DNA from: Cryptomeria japonica
Taxonomy: Eukaryota > Streptophyta > Pinopsida > Cupressales > Cupressaceae
DNA: 64,000 nt
Assembly: GCF_030272615.1 (NCBI RefSeq)
Contig: NC_081414.1
Coordinates: 826,734,896 to 826,798,895, forward strand
Reading direction: 5' to 3'
Made by a program: the position numbers and the translations under genes. Positions 44,604 through 56,222 of this stretch are shown in pieces (the first letter of the stretch is position 1; each line of letters starts with the position of its first letter). A model generated the notes under the pieces. The model was not told the origin of the DNA and did not search any database. It saw only the letters and a program-made list of their open reading frames with translations.

Positions 44604-47600
44604 TCAGTCTAAAGTGCTTCCCTCTGGCTGAGTGGATAAGGAGGTAGTCTTGTGGATCTGTTCTTGGAAGGAGGACAAGTGTGGAATGAATAAGGTTTGA
44701 AGAGTCATAATGTCCATCCTTATTTTGTGCTCTTTATTCCTAAGTTCCAATTGTTGAGCCATGAGCGTTTGTAACTTGGTATAGAAATTCTGAATAGAAT
44801 TTGGCTCAGTGGTCAATTTATTGGAGAGATCAGTGATCTCTTTCTCAATCACTTCTATTTTATTCTTGATATCTTTAATGAATAAAGAAAATGTACAGAG
44901 TTTCTGAAATAATTAAAGAATGTGGTTGAGTTGAGGGGACAACTCAGCAATACATTTGACAAGTTTTACTTTACCGATAGCAATGGCTTTCCGTACCTCT
45001 TCAATCATTTTTGTAGTGAGCTCTTTGTCCTTCAACTTTCTCAGGTATTCAGATGCATCTACTCCAGATGTCTCAATCTTATTGAGGATTTCATCCAGTT
45101 GAATATGGATGGCTGCATCTTTTGTCACTGAAGCTTCAGGTAGCATTTTTGTTAAGAGTGCTTTGACCTTCTGAAGTACTCTATTTTTCTTTTGTATAGC
45201 CATTTGTTTCTCTTGTTTTTCTTTGGCGTTGCATAGTTCACTGAATTCAATAAGTTCTTGCTCTTTTAATTTGGATATGTCTACATTCGGCAACACAATT
45301 GGTTCTGACAAATCTAACTTGAGACTATGCTTTTTTATTTTCTTTTCTTTAGATGATGAGGCTTTCATCGTTTGAACCAGACAATGGTTTGGGAGGCTTG
45401 TTCACTCTTAGTAGGTTGCTTGGTAGAGGCAACACTTTTGTCAATTTCTTTAGCCTCAGATGTAGCCTTCTATGAATCCTTGCTCAGGGTCTCAGTTTCA
45501 ACATTGTCAGTACTTGAAGGGGCTTGAGAAGTAACTTCTCCTTCTGTAGATTGGTGACCCTCTTTTCCTTGTTCAGTATCTTGAGGTGTCTCAGTTGAAA
45601 CATGTTGACTTACCGGAGGATAGGACTTGACTTGTTCCAAGACTAACTCACTTGATACCACTTTGGCATAAGCATTCCCTTCTATCATTTCCTATTCTTG
45701 TACCTCGGTATCCATGACATCCTCATCAGGTTGTATAGTTTCAGTGGGATCTTGCTCGATGATATCCACTATTTCAACTTCACCTTGCTCATCAGTACTC
45801 TTGATTCAAAAATTTCTTGCCATTTTTCTTTTGTCTCGTTCTCTACTTCAAGATAAAGGCCATTCATCAGTTTCAAGGCTCTTTGCTTGACTAGGAAGTT
45901 AGTGTGGTAGTTTTTCACATGTTCACTTACTTCATCTACCGACATGTCTAGAAAGAGATGTACCAGACTTCTTTCTCTCATCTTCTTTTCCGAGTCCATA
46001 GCATATTTCCACCTATTATCGATGTGTAAGTACAATTCTTTTGGAAGAGAATTAGTTACATCCAATGGGACCAATTAGAATTTTAGAAGAGTGCATATTA
46101 CAACTTCTTCTATTTGTCTCTTTTCTGCATCAGATATGGAGTCATATTTTACATATCTAAATGTTCAAAATCCACCATATTGTTTCAGATTTGCACAAAA
46201 ATTATTAACACTATGTACATTTTCCTTTGTGCTTTTGACAATCTGAAATTTACTTACGTCTTCAGATTCGGTGTCACTGGACTTTTTATTCAAAATGAGT
46301 CTCCAAGTAGATTTCTTATAAGTTTTTGTTACCTTTGGAACTGCAACATTTTTTTGTTTCTTGCTCCGTGACACTGCAAATGATCTAGTGTTTGGGCGCT
46401 TTACTGATGGAGTCAGTGATACTTGTGATGTATCTTGTTTCTTCCTTTTCAAAATTTTCCCTTTTGGCAACTCGGTGCTCAATGTGATAGCTGCTTCTTG
46501 GGCTTCAAATTCCTCCTCGGTGATGACTTGAATGCTCTTGACAAGAGTGGAGGAAGAACCTTCTCCAAATTTCCTCGTTAATGCTTTAATCATTTTTGTT
46601 GCTTTCCTTGTAGCCTTTGGTACTACAATGCTCATTTTGAATTTTTCTTTAACTTCTTCATATGTACCATATCTGATCTCAGTAGCATGCCTTGGTAGTG
46701 CAAGAAAGGCATCTATCTGCTGCTACATAATGTCAGAGTCAATCTTATAACCCACAGGCGACAAGGATTGAGTTCTTGGTTCTACTGCATTGACATAACA
46801 GTAGTCGGTGTCCACTTCAAAACATATATTGTCCTTATATTTCTCCACTAACTGAGGTGGTATTCTATACCTGTTATGCATCTTTTCCTAAAACTTGCTA
46901 AAATAATCATCCATAATCTCATTGAAGTTATCACCTAGCTCTTTGATGAAGTCATTGATTTGATGGGTGATTGGTTGGTGTAGCTTCCAAACTACATTAT
47001 CGACTGATGGAAAGAATTTCTGAAAATAGAAAAACATGCATACCAAAAGTGATCCAAACTTTAGTGTGTTTACCGAGTTGTTCTTCTTCAGCTTCCTTAT
47101 GGTGTTGATATTTTCAAATAGATTTTTCAACAACACTTCGCATAGATCAATCTTCATACCTTTCTTCACAATTTTATAGGCTAAATCAACAGCAGCATAG
47201 GGTACATTGTTTTCCCTTGCCGATTGAAAGAAACAATAACTTATGACTCTAATTGCAAACTTCAGCTCTGCATCTATGACATTGTTCAGTTTCAGACCTC
47301 TGCAATCAGATTCAACTTTGGTTAAAGTGATCAATTCCTTCTGTGAAATCATTTTCTAAGCTCGGGCATGGTAAAAAATAGGGTAACCAGTGATCAAGTG
47401 GATGATTTCCTTGGTGATCTTGAATGGTTGCTCCTCTAACCACATAAAGTCATCATGAACTCTGCTCAAACCAAATTTAACCCATTGGGGTTTGAATACT
47501 TGCGGGTAGGGCTTCGGTCAATCCCTTGACTTTAATATGTTCAAACTTGCTATCGAGTTTTCCATCGGTACACAATTCATCATACATGTCCTTGATCTCT

Positions 47601-47791
47601 GTGTGACCTAGTTCCTCAACATGACACTTAGTGAAGAATCTGACATCCTCAACTAATAAAACCCTATCCAGAATGAGTGAAAATGTAGTTTTATCATCCG
47701 GTTCAAATGCTACTTTGGGAGGTAGTGAGTATTTCAGTGAGGGCTTCTCAATATTCTCAACAACAACGGGTTTCTAAATCTTAGGAGCCAT
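44604..47791 (-). pseudogene. Unknown second ORF of the pol-less LTR element, decayed
   Basis: From ATG 47791 (MAPKI, stop, KPVVVENIEKPSLKY) the frame runs through RFFTKCHVEELGHTEIKDMY. It then shifts near 47480 to a stretch with AELKFAIRVISYCFFQSARE, VAYAAVDLAYKIVKKGM-like and KIDLCEVLLKNLFENI blocks (47352-46888). That block resembles the 'putative plant transposon protein' domain that follows a ...W..I..NLLP...I..G..IDL pattern. The C-terminal half is basic (KGKILKRKKQDTSQ), then Glu/Thr-rich (45688-45470), then coiled coil (45368-44604, EASEYLRKLKDKE-like). Three frame changes may be frameshifts or missed introns. Function unknown. Confidence 0.5.
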
Positions 47792-48317
47792 TTCAAACTT
47801 TGGATAATCACTAACGAAAGAGCCTTAGGGTTTGAAAACTTTTAGCCAGCAGACACTTTCCACTTAGTAAATATAAAAAAAATATTCACAACTGATATGA
47901 TCAGTTAACTTGCTTGACAATGTGTTGTGATTGATATAAATACCTTGAATTTTGCTTTAGAAGAGATTTGATCACCTTTGAATCGCTTCGCTCTGCTTTC
48001 TGAAAACTTGGTAAAAGTAAAATGACCACGCAAAAGCTTTAAGTACACATTTTACCTTATTGGGCTCCATGTAGTTAGGTTAGAAAATGTTAAATGCACT
48101 TGGTTCCACTAAACTGATTTACCTTCCTTTTTATGCTTTTATCGACTAGACAGGCTTCCTGCATTTACCGACATGACTAGTGCTCCAAAAGACTTGATAA
48201 AATTTCAAGCTTGCTAATGCATCTTAGCTATGCATATTTTGAATTAAGTACATGATAAAATAGGAACTGTTAAGATTTAACCTTGAGAGAATGCAGTCCC
48301 TTCATACCATTACCGAT

Positions 48318-49655
48318 TAATTTGGAATAGATGCACCTAACTCGGTAGGTAAGGTGCTTTCTTCATTTGACACAATTTCCTTCTTTTTCCAAATCATCTG
48401 TAATTTGCTTCTTATTTCTTTAATATCTCCTGTAGGTTGATCTCTACAATCTCTAGCCAAGTGTCCAACTTTGGGACAATGAAAACATGCCATACCAGGA
48501 TTCCTCCATGATCTTCGGTTGTTCATTCCAAACCTTATAAAGAAGTTGGCACTTATATGTCCATATCTTCCATATCCTTGTATTATAATCCCATGGTACT
48601 ACAGTAAACTATCGGTTAAGATCTGTGTGAGTTTGGTAGCTTCTAGTATTTGCTCGGTGTGCAGACCACATATAGTTCTTCTACTTAAACCAACACTTCT
48701 TGGTACTATGTCCATATCTATTGTAGTATTTACAAAACCCCTTGAATTTTGCCTTCTGACAATTTTTAACAGGCTTTGACCTACATTGATTAGATGTGTG
48801 ACCATACTTATTGCAATTGTAGCAATAACCATTGGACTTAGGGACATTCGGTTGCTTACCTTTTTTGATTTGGCACATGTTGGCAGTATGTCCTTGTTTT
48901 CCACAGTAGTTGCAAATAGGCTTCTTTCCTTTGATTTTCTTCTTGTTTCCATCTTGTTTTGATGATTCTCCTCTCTCGGTGATGTGGATTCCTTTCTCAG
49001 TAGAGTCTTTTCCTTTGTAACCGAGTTATACATCTTTGTTGGGTCTTCTTATAGTTAGTTGCTCATCCAACATCCTTGATGCTTCACAACTTTTCTTCAG
49101 TGTTTCATTGGATTTCTTCTCTATTTCAAGTTCATTGGTCAATCTTGATATTTCAAGTTTCAATGCTTGATTCTCATCATCTTTCAGATTTGCTTCATGA
49201 TGTGCATAACCCAATTGATCAAACAGATTACTTTGAATTCTAGTCATCCTTGTGATTTCATCATTCTTTCTAGATACTAATGCTTCAAGCTATTGTTTTT
49301 CTCTTTCTAGATCTCTTAATTTATCCTCGACTGTCCTCAATGCATCAAGATTTTCAGTCATCTGTGTGCTGAAATGTTCATGTTCTCTTTTCATTGCTTT
49401 TAGCTGATCAGTCAGTGCTTTGTTCTTTTCTTTCAATACTCCAATCATTTCTTCAGTCTCTTCAGATATACTGTTCTCAGATGATGTCTCAATTTGTTCC
49501 ACTAGCTCTTGAGACTCCTGCAAATCATCAGACAATCTTCTTCTAACTTTCAGAGATTTTTGCATTTGTTTCTGCATGTCAGCAATCACTTGATTAGCAT
49601 GATCCAATTCATTTTGAAGATTCACAATTCTCCGAGATTGTTTGTAGCCTTCCAT
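48318..49655 (-). pseudogene. Gag-like protein with coiled coil and four zinc knuckles, decayed
   Basis: It starts MEGYKQSRRIVNLQNELDHA at 49655, about 50 bases beyond the primer site. A long coiled coil follows (QKSLKVRRRLSDDLQESQEL, KALTDQLKAMKREHEHF), then CCHC knuckles: ICNYCGKQGHTANMC (~48914), CYNCNKYGHTSNQC (~48836), FCKYYNRYGHSTKKC (~48750, second Cys changed to Tyr) and CFHCPKVGHLARDC (~48490). Knuckles bind RNA during particle assembly. The first three share a frame and the last is in another. Stops are present near 49027 and 48680. No capsid core of known type was recognised. Confidence 0.7.
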
Positions 49656-49703
49656 TGATAAGATCTTTCTCTTTAGGCAGTTAAACCCTTTTTCAAAATT
49701 CAA

Positions 49704-49715
49704 GCTTTGATACCA
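49704..49715 (-). promoter_or_regulatory. Primer binding site for initiator Met tRNA
   Basis: On the minus strand TGGTATCAAAGC lies two bases inside the 5' LTR and differs at one position from the TGGTATCAGAGC complementary to the 3' end of plant initiator Met tRNA. Confidence 0.85.
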
Positions 49716-49717
49716 AT

Positions 49718-50901
49718 TGTTAGGCCCAATATGGAAAGCTAATGTACTGAGAGGGGAGGGGTGAATCAGTAATTCAAATATTTTCTTTAACAATAACTTT
49801 ACTGTTAAGCATAAATCAAAAATTGTAGTAACATAATATAATGCTAAAATAAATAAATAACAACCATACATGATTCACTCCATAACACACATATTTTGGT
49901 TATGCAGAAACTCCTTGTTAGAGAGAAAAAATGTGGTGGGGATGGCACCCACAACTTCACTACTGCAATAATAAAGGTTGCTTGATTAGAGCTACATGTT
50001 TAGCTATTTCTGATAGCTTACCCTATTCGGAGTATCAAGACCTTTAGATCTACCTTGCTAAAGGATTTTACAACACATATTCTAGATCTTGCACCTGGTT
50101 AAAGGCTTTACTATTTATAGACTTTGTTAGAGTCTTTTACCCTGTTAAAGGTTTCTCTTACAACTCAAAATATTACAATCAAAATCTTACAAAATATCTG
50201 CAACTTCACATCTAAAATGTTATAGCAGATTCTACGTGCTCAAAATGAAATTACCTTGCTTATAGCATACCTCAGTAAACCATAAATTAACTCGGTAAAC
50301 CTATCTATTTACTCTGTTCCTTTACTATTCTCTGAAATCCTTCTCGGTGACCTCTATGTATCTTTGTTAATCGTAATAGTCATAACACTCAGTGCTTTCC
50401 CATGATTTTGATTTTCACATATGTCTTCCTTCACACACATATATTTGATCCTTAATTCATGCTGTATAAATAGATCTCTTGTAACGGTGATCTTGTTCAT
50501 GCTTCGATCTTACAAACATGATTCATCGAATGAATAACCATACAAATTATTTCATTGGATAGATGTCCTCAAAATCATATAAAATCTATGTGCAATTTCC
50601 AATGTGTTAACGGTTCCCTGTTCCTCGATCTTGTAACACGTTTCCCATATGTGTCGAGGTTCAATGAATCAGGTAACATGTTTCACTCAGTGTGTATTAA
50701 TTTGGTATACCATCTTTGCTGCTCGATAGTCATAGAACGTTACTTGGTAGACAACTCAGTGTATACTAAACGTTGTGACTTGTAACTTTTGTAATCGACT
50801 GCTCTGTGCTTATGGACTGAATATTTCGGTAGTAATAACTGACTAGAGTATATAGAATTATTTTGGACATACAACTAATGACAACTTAGTAAATAGTAAC
50901 A
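49718..50901 (-). repeat. 5' LTR (right copy)
   Basis: 1184 bases, starting TGTTAGGCCC and ending AGTAACA on the plus strand. A possible TATA box on the minus strand is CTATAAATAG at 50111-50120. Confidence 0.93.
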
Positions 50902-50906
50902 CTTCT

Positions 50907-51960
50907 AACCCAATCCCACCCGTCCAATCCAAAATCTATAGTCACAATGATATTGGACAAAAATAGTGTGTTATGCGCCTTCACAGATTCATGGACGACC
51001 TGACTAAGCCGCAGCCGCACAACCTATGGTTCAAAAGTTGGACCCACTACTAGACTACCATGGCTTGTTAGTCGGGAGTTGCGATGTAAGGCTTTTTGAA
51101 GCCAGCAAACACGCGTCCCGCGTTGTATCTAACCCTAACGTGATGGTTAGACAAGCAAATTTTCTCCATATTCTGCCATCAAAACAAGCAAATTTTCGCA
51201 CTACATATAAAGCAAAACAAGAAATGAAAACAAACAATGAAAACCTAGAATAGACGCGTCCATCACTTTAAATAAAATCCAAACACAAATAGGAAAAAGA
51301 TGACTTGTAGATATCGATTTACACATACCTCACTCCCTTCGAAAATGCAGAACGCCCTTCAACAATTGAACGCCCTTCAACAATGCAACTTGCTTCTTCA
51401 ACAAGAGCCCTTCAACAATGAGTCGCAGCTTGCTTCTTCAACAATAGCACTTCAACAATGACTTGCAGCCTGCCCTTCAACAATAATGTTTTAATCGCGC
51501 ATTAGTCTTCTTTTTTCAATGTTAGGCACAATGGCACCACATTTTCTGATGAAGGTACATATTTTGAAAGTAGTGCCCTCTTTTTCCTGCTAGTATGCCA
51601 TCTAAATGCGGTTTCTTAAATTGCTGACGGTTTTTTTATTTTATGGCTTTTTTTTGAATCCCGCACCCTCTTTTTCCCACCGGTATGTTGTCCGAACGCG
51701 GTTTCTACAGTTGCTGACGATTGTTTCTTTTTATTGGCTTTGAATGTGTGTGTTATGCACAACACACCGCCTCTAACTAGTAAGCGAGCCATGGCGATCC
51801 TCAGGCATGTCCACGTAGTTTCGCGTGGGCCTCGACGATTGAAATCGGTGAGTCCATGACAACTCCATGTCACATACTGTGGGTCCAGCCACTATGCCAA
51901 ATTGCCATGGTATGCATGTCTCAGACATGTATGTCGATTCATGTCGTTAGTACGACAGGT
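50907..51960. other. Repeat debris with short duplications, no gene seen
   Basis: Short tandem words GCCCTTCAACAATG and CTTCTTCAACAA recur between 51350 and 51490. A segment of about 90 bases is duplicated in tandem at 51567-51658 and 51663-51750 (shared CCCTCTTTTTCC, CGGTTTCT and TTGCTGACG). TGTGTTATGCGCCTTC occurs at about 50968, a wording shared with 19257 and, in a variant, 41499. Confidence 0.55.
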
Positions 51961-53758
51961 AACTTTTGGAGCCAAAATAGATGCGTCTGAAATTGAAAGA
52001 GGCAACACTAAAAGCAATTAGCCCAAGTGGGTCTTCTTTCCTAAACTTGAACAAGTTCATTGAGGACACTACCCAAATTGCCAAATCATTTGCCCGTTGA
52101 ATAATCAACTTCCAATGTGGGAAGTTTAAATGATGTTGTCGATGATATAGATTGATCTTTCAACTTATGTAGTACAAGATTAGATATATCCATTTTCCCA
52201 GCCATTCATAAAGTAATAAGTTTGTATTCCACAAGTTGGCATCATAGTTGTAAGCTTTTTTAATGTAGTAATTTTTCTAATTCTGTTTGGTTTCAGTTGT
52301 GTGTTAACCACCATTATGTATATTTTATTTGTGTTCATTAATTAAACATAATAGCAATAAATAATAATGAAAATTAATGATGATGTATGTAATAGGTTTG
52401 GTTCTTAAAGATTGGAAGTAAAACATACATTAATATGTTTTGTTGTTCATCGTTATCTAAGGTATAACTTATATCTATATTTAAAGCTTGCAAAATGTCA
52501 TCTTTAATTATCAAAAGGTACTTGGTTTAATGACACCTAGATGGTCTTGAGTTCAAAACTTCTTCAATACAAAAAATGAAATAAAAAATCTTTAATTGGT
52601 TCTTTTTCTTCTTACTTGTATTGTAAGCTAAGAAACATTACCTTAACTTGAATATTATAATGAAATAAGTAATATGAAAGAACTAGCCAAATCCAATAAT
52701 AAGTTATATGAAAGAACTGGCCAAATCCAATTCAAGGAAGTGATAAAAGCATGTGGTAATGAATGAAACTATCATAATCACTCAATAATACTCAAAATAC
52801 ATCATAAGAAAGTATGCATGTGTTTATTCAAAAGGGTTTGTACATGGGCACACTCCATAATCATTGAAAAATACATCATAAGAAAGTATGCAAGAATATA
52901 AAGATCAATTAATATCAAAAAGTGATATATCATTGTGATGCATATGAAAAAGCATGAGGCCCACATAGAAAGGGCCACTAAAGGGGAAGTCCGATGAGGA
53001 GCATATGTGAAATATGTTATAGGGTCAAGAGTAAGCCATCCTATGAAAGTAGAGGAAAATCATGGAAGGATGCATACTGGATAACAAATAACGTATTAAT
53101 AAATACATGCATCAAAATATTATTATCACGTATCTAATTAAAATGTGAGAATTTAAAGCAACAAATGTTAATTCTCACATAATGCTTTTAAGAAAAAATA
53201 TGTTAAAATAGTATGTAGATTCTATAATGTAAAAGAAATAAAACACACATAAGGTGACATTAAATGTACCTTGGAAAACTCCTTTTTGGAAAAATATTAG
53301 CATCCAAAGCACCACATAAATCAATATGTTAATAGAGCTTCTCCATGTAGTACTTTAGTAACAATAAGAAACTCAATCACACCCTCCTTGTCATTGAAAA
53401 ATTTAGAATCATGTAGCCATATATTCCTTTTTGTGATTCTTACAACCACATATGCAATCTCCTTGTCTTGTTCCAATTTATACTCACCACTACCATAAGG
53501 TTACTTTTAAAGCGAATCTTGCACAAAACTACAACATGCCATTACATAAGCCATGAGTCCAAAACCATGTGCTCACTTAATCATGGCATGCAATTGTAAA
53601 TCTATTTTTACCTAATGTGCTACCCATAATAAACACATGTCCAATGCCTCCTCCCACTTACATATGTCCCCAAGAATTACTATCCAAGTGTAGTGTGTAA
53701 TTCGTAAGATGAACCACTACTAATTAAAAAAATTACATTATTATGTAATGTATATAAC
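51961..53758. other. AT-rich intergenic stretch, no gene seen
   Basis: Contains the motif TTTTGGAGCCAAAATAGATG at 51965. Small duplications are present: GAAAGAACTRGCCAAATCCA (52676 and 52710) and AATACATCATAAGAAAGTAT (52797 and 52871). No coding motif. Confidence 0.45.
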
Positions 53759-54968
53759 TGTAGCATCCTAAAATTGCGACACTTGCAATTTTGACTGCAT
53801 TTCGGTCTTCACGATGGCAACGCAACACACAACCTGAATGGAGACCCCGAAACTTGCTCACGACACTAAAAACTGCATTTTTCAAGCACCCTGGCCTGAA
53901 CCTCCTTGCACCCTACTGTCCCGGGAGGTGGCACCAGAGCGCCCAGCGCCCTGGTCCCTGGGCCTATTTTGGGCCCGGTCTCCTATGAGACTTTGGGTCT
54001 TTTTGTTTGCAAATTGGAAAATTAACTTCCTTGGTCGGCCTAAGGTCGGGAAAATCAGTCTTTTAACCCTAATTGGCAAGTATATAAACTACATTTTCCT
54101 CTCTCATTTGGGGTAGATGGAAAAAAGGCGAAAGCAAGAATCAAACATTCAAGCACTCAAGCATTCAAGCATTCAAGCATTCATTCCAAGTCTCCATTCA
54201 AGGCTAAGTGTTGCATTCAAGACAAGGATTCAACCATTGAAGAGGAGATCACTTACTACATGCTACATACAACATACAACATACAACAACATACAATATC
54301 TATACCTTCGCACATAAGGATACAAACATCCTTACAACAAGGTATTAGTACTTGTTTTACATTACAGTCATTTACATTTACAACATTTCTCATTTCTTGG
54401 TTAATTCCAAAACCGGGGTTTGACCTAAAGGAAAACCCCTAATCCCTAACCCCCCAATCGTCTTCGCTTTTCTGTATGTAGGTTGCAGGTACGCGGCTGA
54501 AATTGAAGATCTGGAATCCTTGTGCAGAGACGAACAGATCCCCCTTCGTTTCGCGGATTTTTCGGAGGACCGTGGCGCCGGGCGCCATCGTCCCGACAAC
54601 TTTTGCTCAAATTTGTAGGACAGCGCCGTATCGACATTTTACTACTAATTCCAGGTCCGCAGCTTCATACTATATCCCTAACTCAGTTTATAAGCGAATC
54701 TTTATCACTTTCTATGCATTCCTAGCTTAATTCTCCTATGAACATTCTTTACAAAAGAGGGTAGCTTTGCTGTCTTAACCCTTGAAACTCATTTAGCATC
54801 CAATCTTGCCTTGTGTGGGATTGGATCTTGTGAGTTTCAACCCCTCATTTGAATGTAAAGTCTCTCCCCTAAGTGAAAACCATCAACCCTAGCGAACCTC
54901 CCTTCTCTCTCCTTGGAGTTGGAAGAGGGGAGTGCAACTAGGGTTCGATCGCGATTTTCCGCTTTACA
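53759..54968 (+). repeat. 5' LTR of the gag-protease element
   Basis: 1210 bases. TATA box TATATAAAC at 54081-54089. It has ATTCAAGC short repeats (54145-54185) and one copy of the hairpin described at 54567. It lacks the GGTCCCCCAGGACC expansion present in the right LTR. Confidence 0.95.
54567..54593 (+). promoter_or_regulatory. Hairpin copy 1 (in LTR)
   Basis: Outer stem GGAC/GTCC, inner stem GGCG/CGCC, five-base loop. It is repeated in structure at 55353 and 55975 within the leader and in the right LTR at 61117. Confidence 0.65.
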
Positions 54969-54990
54969 TTTTGGTGAACCCGATGTGAAC
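54969..54990 (+). promoter_or_regulatory. Probable primer binding site
   Basis: TTTTGGTGAACCCGATGTGA starts directly after the LTR end TTTACA. The TGGTGAACCC wording fits a tRNA 3'-end complement. I do not assign the tRNA. Confidence 0.6.
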
Positions 54991-55352
54991 ATCCTTTCTG
55001 ATTTTTCATGCTTAGATCTGAAAAAATTGATTACATTTCCATGTTTGATCTTTTGCAAAATTTTAGACGTGATTGCATAAAAACCCTAAAATTTCTTTTT
55101 AGTAATTGAACTTGTGAAATATTTAATTGTAAATGCTTGTTTCAGATCTGCCCTTCTATTACGAATTATCAGTTCATATTTGTGCTTTAATTAAGTGGTT
55201 AAGTGTCAAAACCCTAATTTTTGAAACCCTCTTGATTCAACCTTTGTCCGACAATTTCACTGATCAAAACATCTCCAAATCAGCTGTAACTTTGGATTCC
55301 GCAATAAAATTACAATATCTTTCATCCCTGAAAATTTGGAAAAAATTTGCAA

Positions 55353-55382
55353 GGACCGTGTGCACTCCGAGCGCCATCGTCC
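55353..55382 (+). promoter_or_regulatory. Hairpin copy 2 (in leader)
   Basis: Outer stem GGAC/GTCC enclosing GTGCAC, TCCGA and GCGCC; the inner pairing is slightly weaker. It is embedded in a segment of about 100 bases repeated near 55920-56035. Confidence 0.65.
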
Positions 55383-55974
55383 CCGACATTTTTTCTGAAA
55401 TTTCGGGAGCAAGATCTTACTGTATTTTCCTGCTAAAATCCAGAATTTTGGCTGCTTTTATCAATTATAACACTTTCAAAGTTACAGTCAAAATTGGTCT
55501 TGTGATTGCTTGGATTAAGGCTTCTAATCATTCAAAAATCATCAAAATTGAAATTTTGTGTCAAAATTGTGTTCTTACTGTCCTAAATCTGAAAAGTGTG
55601 TTTGCATTCATTCGAAATTTCAGTGCTTTATTCAAATTCTTGCAATTTGTGACTTTTGAAATTAAGTGCTTAATTACAACAACTTTGATTTCCGCTTTCA
55701 AAATTGAATTTTGCGTGAAATTGAGTCAATTTTTGAATTTCAAAACTTGCATTGCTTTTGGCATTCCCTCTAAAATCATAAAATTCAAAATTTCAGTTTC
55801 CCTCTCTTTTTCAAAATTCAAATTTTGCATTTTTAGACAATCTTGATAGGGTTCAATTTTGAATTTGCAACTTTAATTTGGCCTATCTACAGATCGTAAA
55901 ATCACTCAATTTTTTCAGATTAGCTTTAAAATCATCATACCTTTCATCCTTGCAAATTTCGAAAAAAATTGCAA

Positions 55975-56005
55975 GGACCGTGTTGCACTCCGAGTGCCAC
56001 AGTCC
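55975..56005 (+). promoter_or_regulatory. Hairpin copy 3 (in leader)
   Basis: Outer stem GGAC/GTCC, inner stem GCAC/GTGC, loop TCCGA. The stretch on both sides (CTTTCATCC..TGCAAATTT before, GACATTTTTTTC..AAATTTCGGGAG after) repeats that around copy 2. Confidence 0.65.
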
Positions 56006-56222
56006 CGGACATTTTTTTCGAAATTTCGGGAGACTGTCGTGATTGCATTTAACAACTTAAATCTAGAAGATTGGCTGATTTTACTGAAAATTGCTACCTC
56101 TAAATTCAAAATCTTCTCTCTCTTTCTAGTGCATGAGTCTTACAACAACAAGCCCTACTTACACTATTCCCGTTAGATGAAGCCGTAGAATTAAGTCTTT
56201 CCAAGGTTTAACTACCGAGGAG

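Larger units (their letters stand above)
42962..50901 (-). mobile_element. Complete LTR element without pol, minus-oriented, target duplication CTTCT
   Basis: LTRs at 42962-44147 and 49718-50901 start TGTTAGGCCC and end AGTAACA on the plus strand. CTTCT flanks both ends (42957-42961 and 50902-50906). Orientation is minus: a primer site matching initiator Met tRNA lies inside the right LTR and a polypurine tract inside the left LTR. The 5.6-kb interior has a gag-like gene with four zinc knuckles and a second unknown ORF. No protease, RT or integrase motif was found in any frame, so it is non-autonomous. The LTRs have diverged at many scattered sites, so the insertion is not recent. The Met-tRNA primer and the CACCCC..CTCTCAG wording near the LTR end suggest Copia (SIRE-like) ancestry. 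Confidence 0.9.
54991..56222 (+). other. Long AT-rich leader of the gag-protease element
   Basis: About 1.2 kb between primer site and gag ATG, rich in CAAAATTT/AAATTTTG words. Apart from the two hairpin segments I see no gene; a chance frame at 55133-55846 has no protein motifs. Confidence 0.6.

Noticed and set aside
54145-54185. ATTCAAGC short repeats as a regulatory array
   Set aside because: A few slippage copies differing by one unit between the LTRs, with no further pattern.
55133-55846. A 237-codon plus frame in the leader of the gag-protease element
   Set aside because: Composition is driven by AAATTT-rich DNA and no protein motif appears. It contains hairpin copy 2, which better explains the local conservation.
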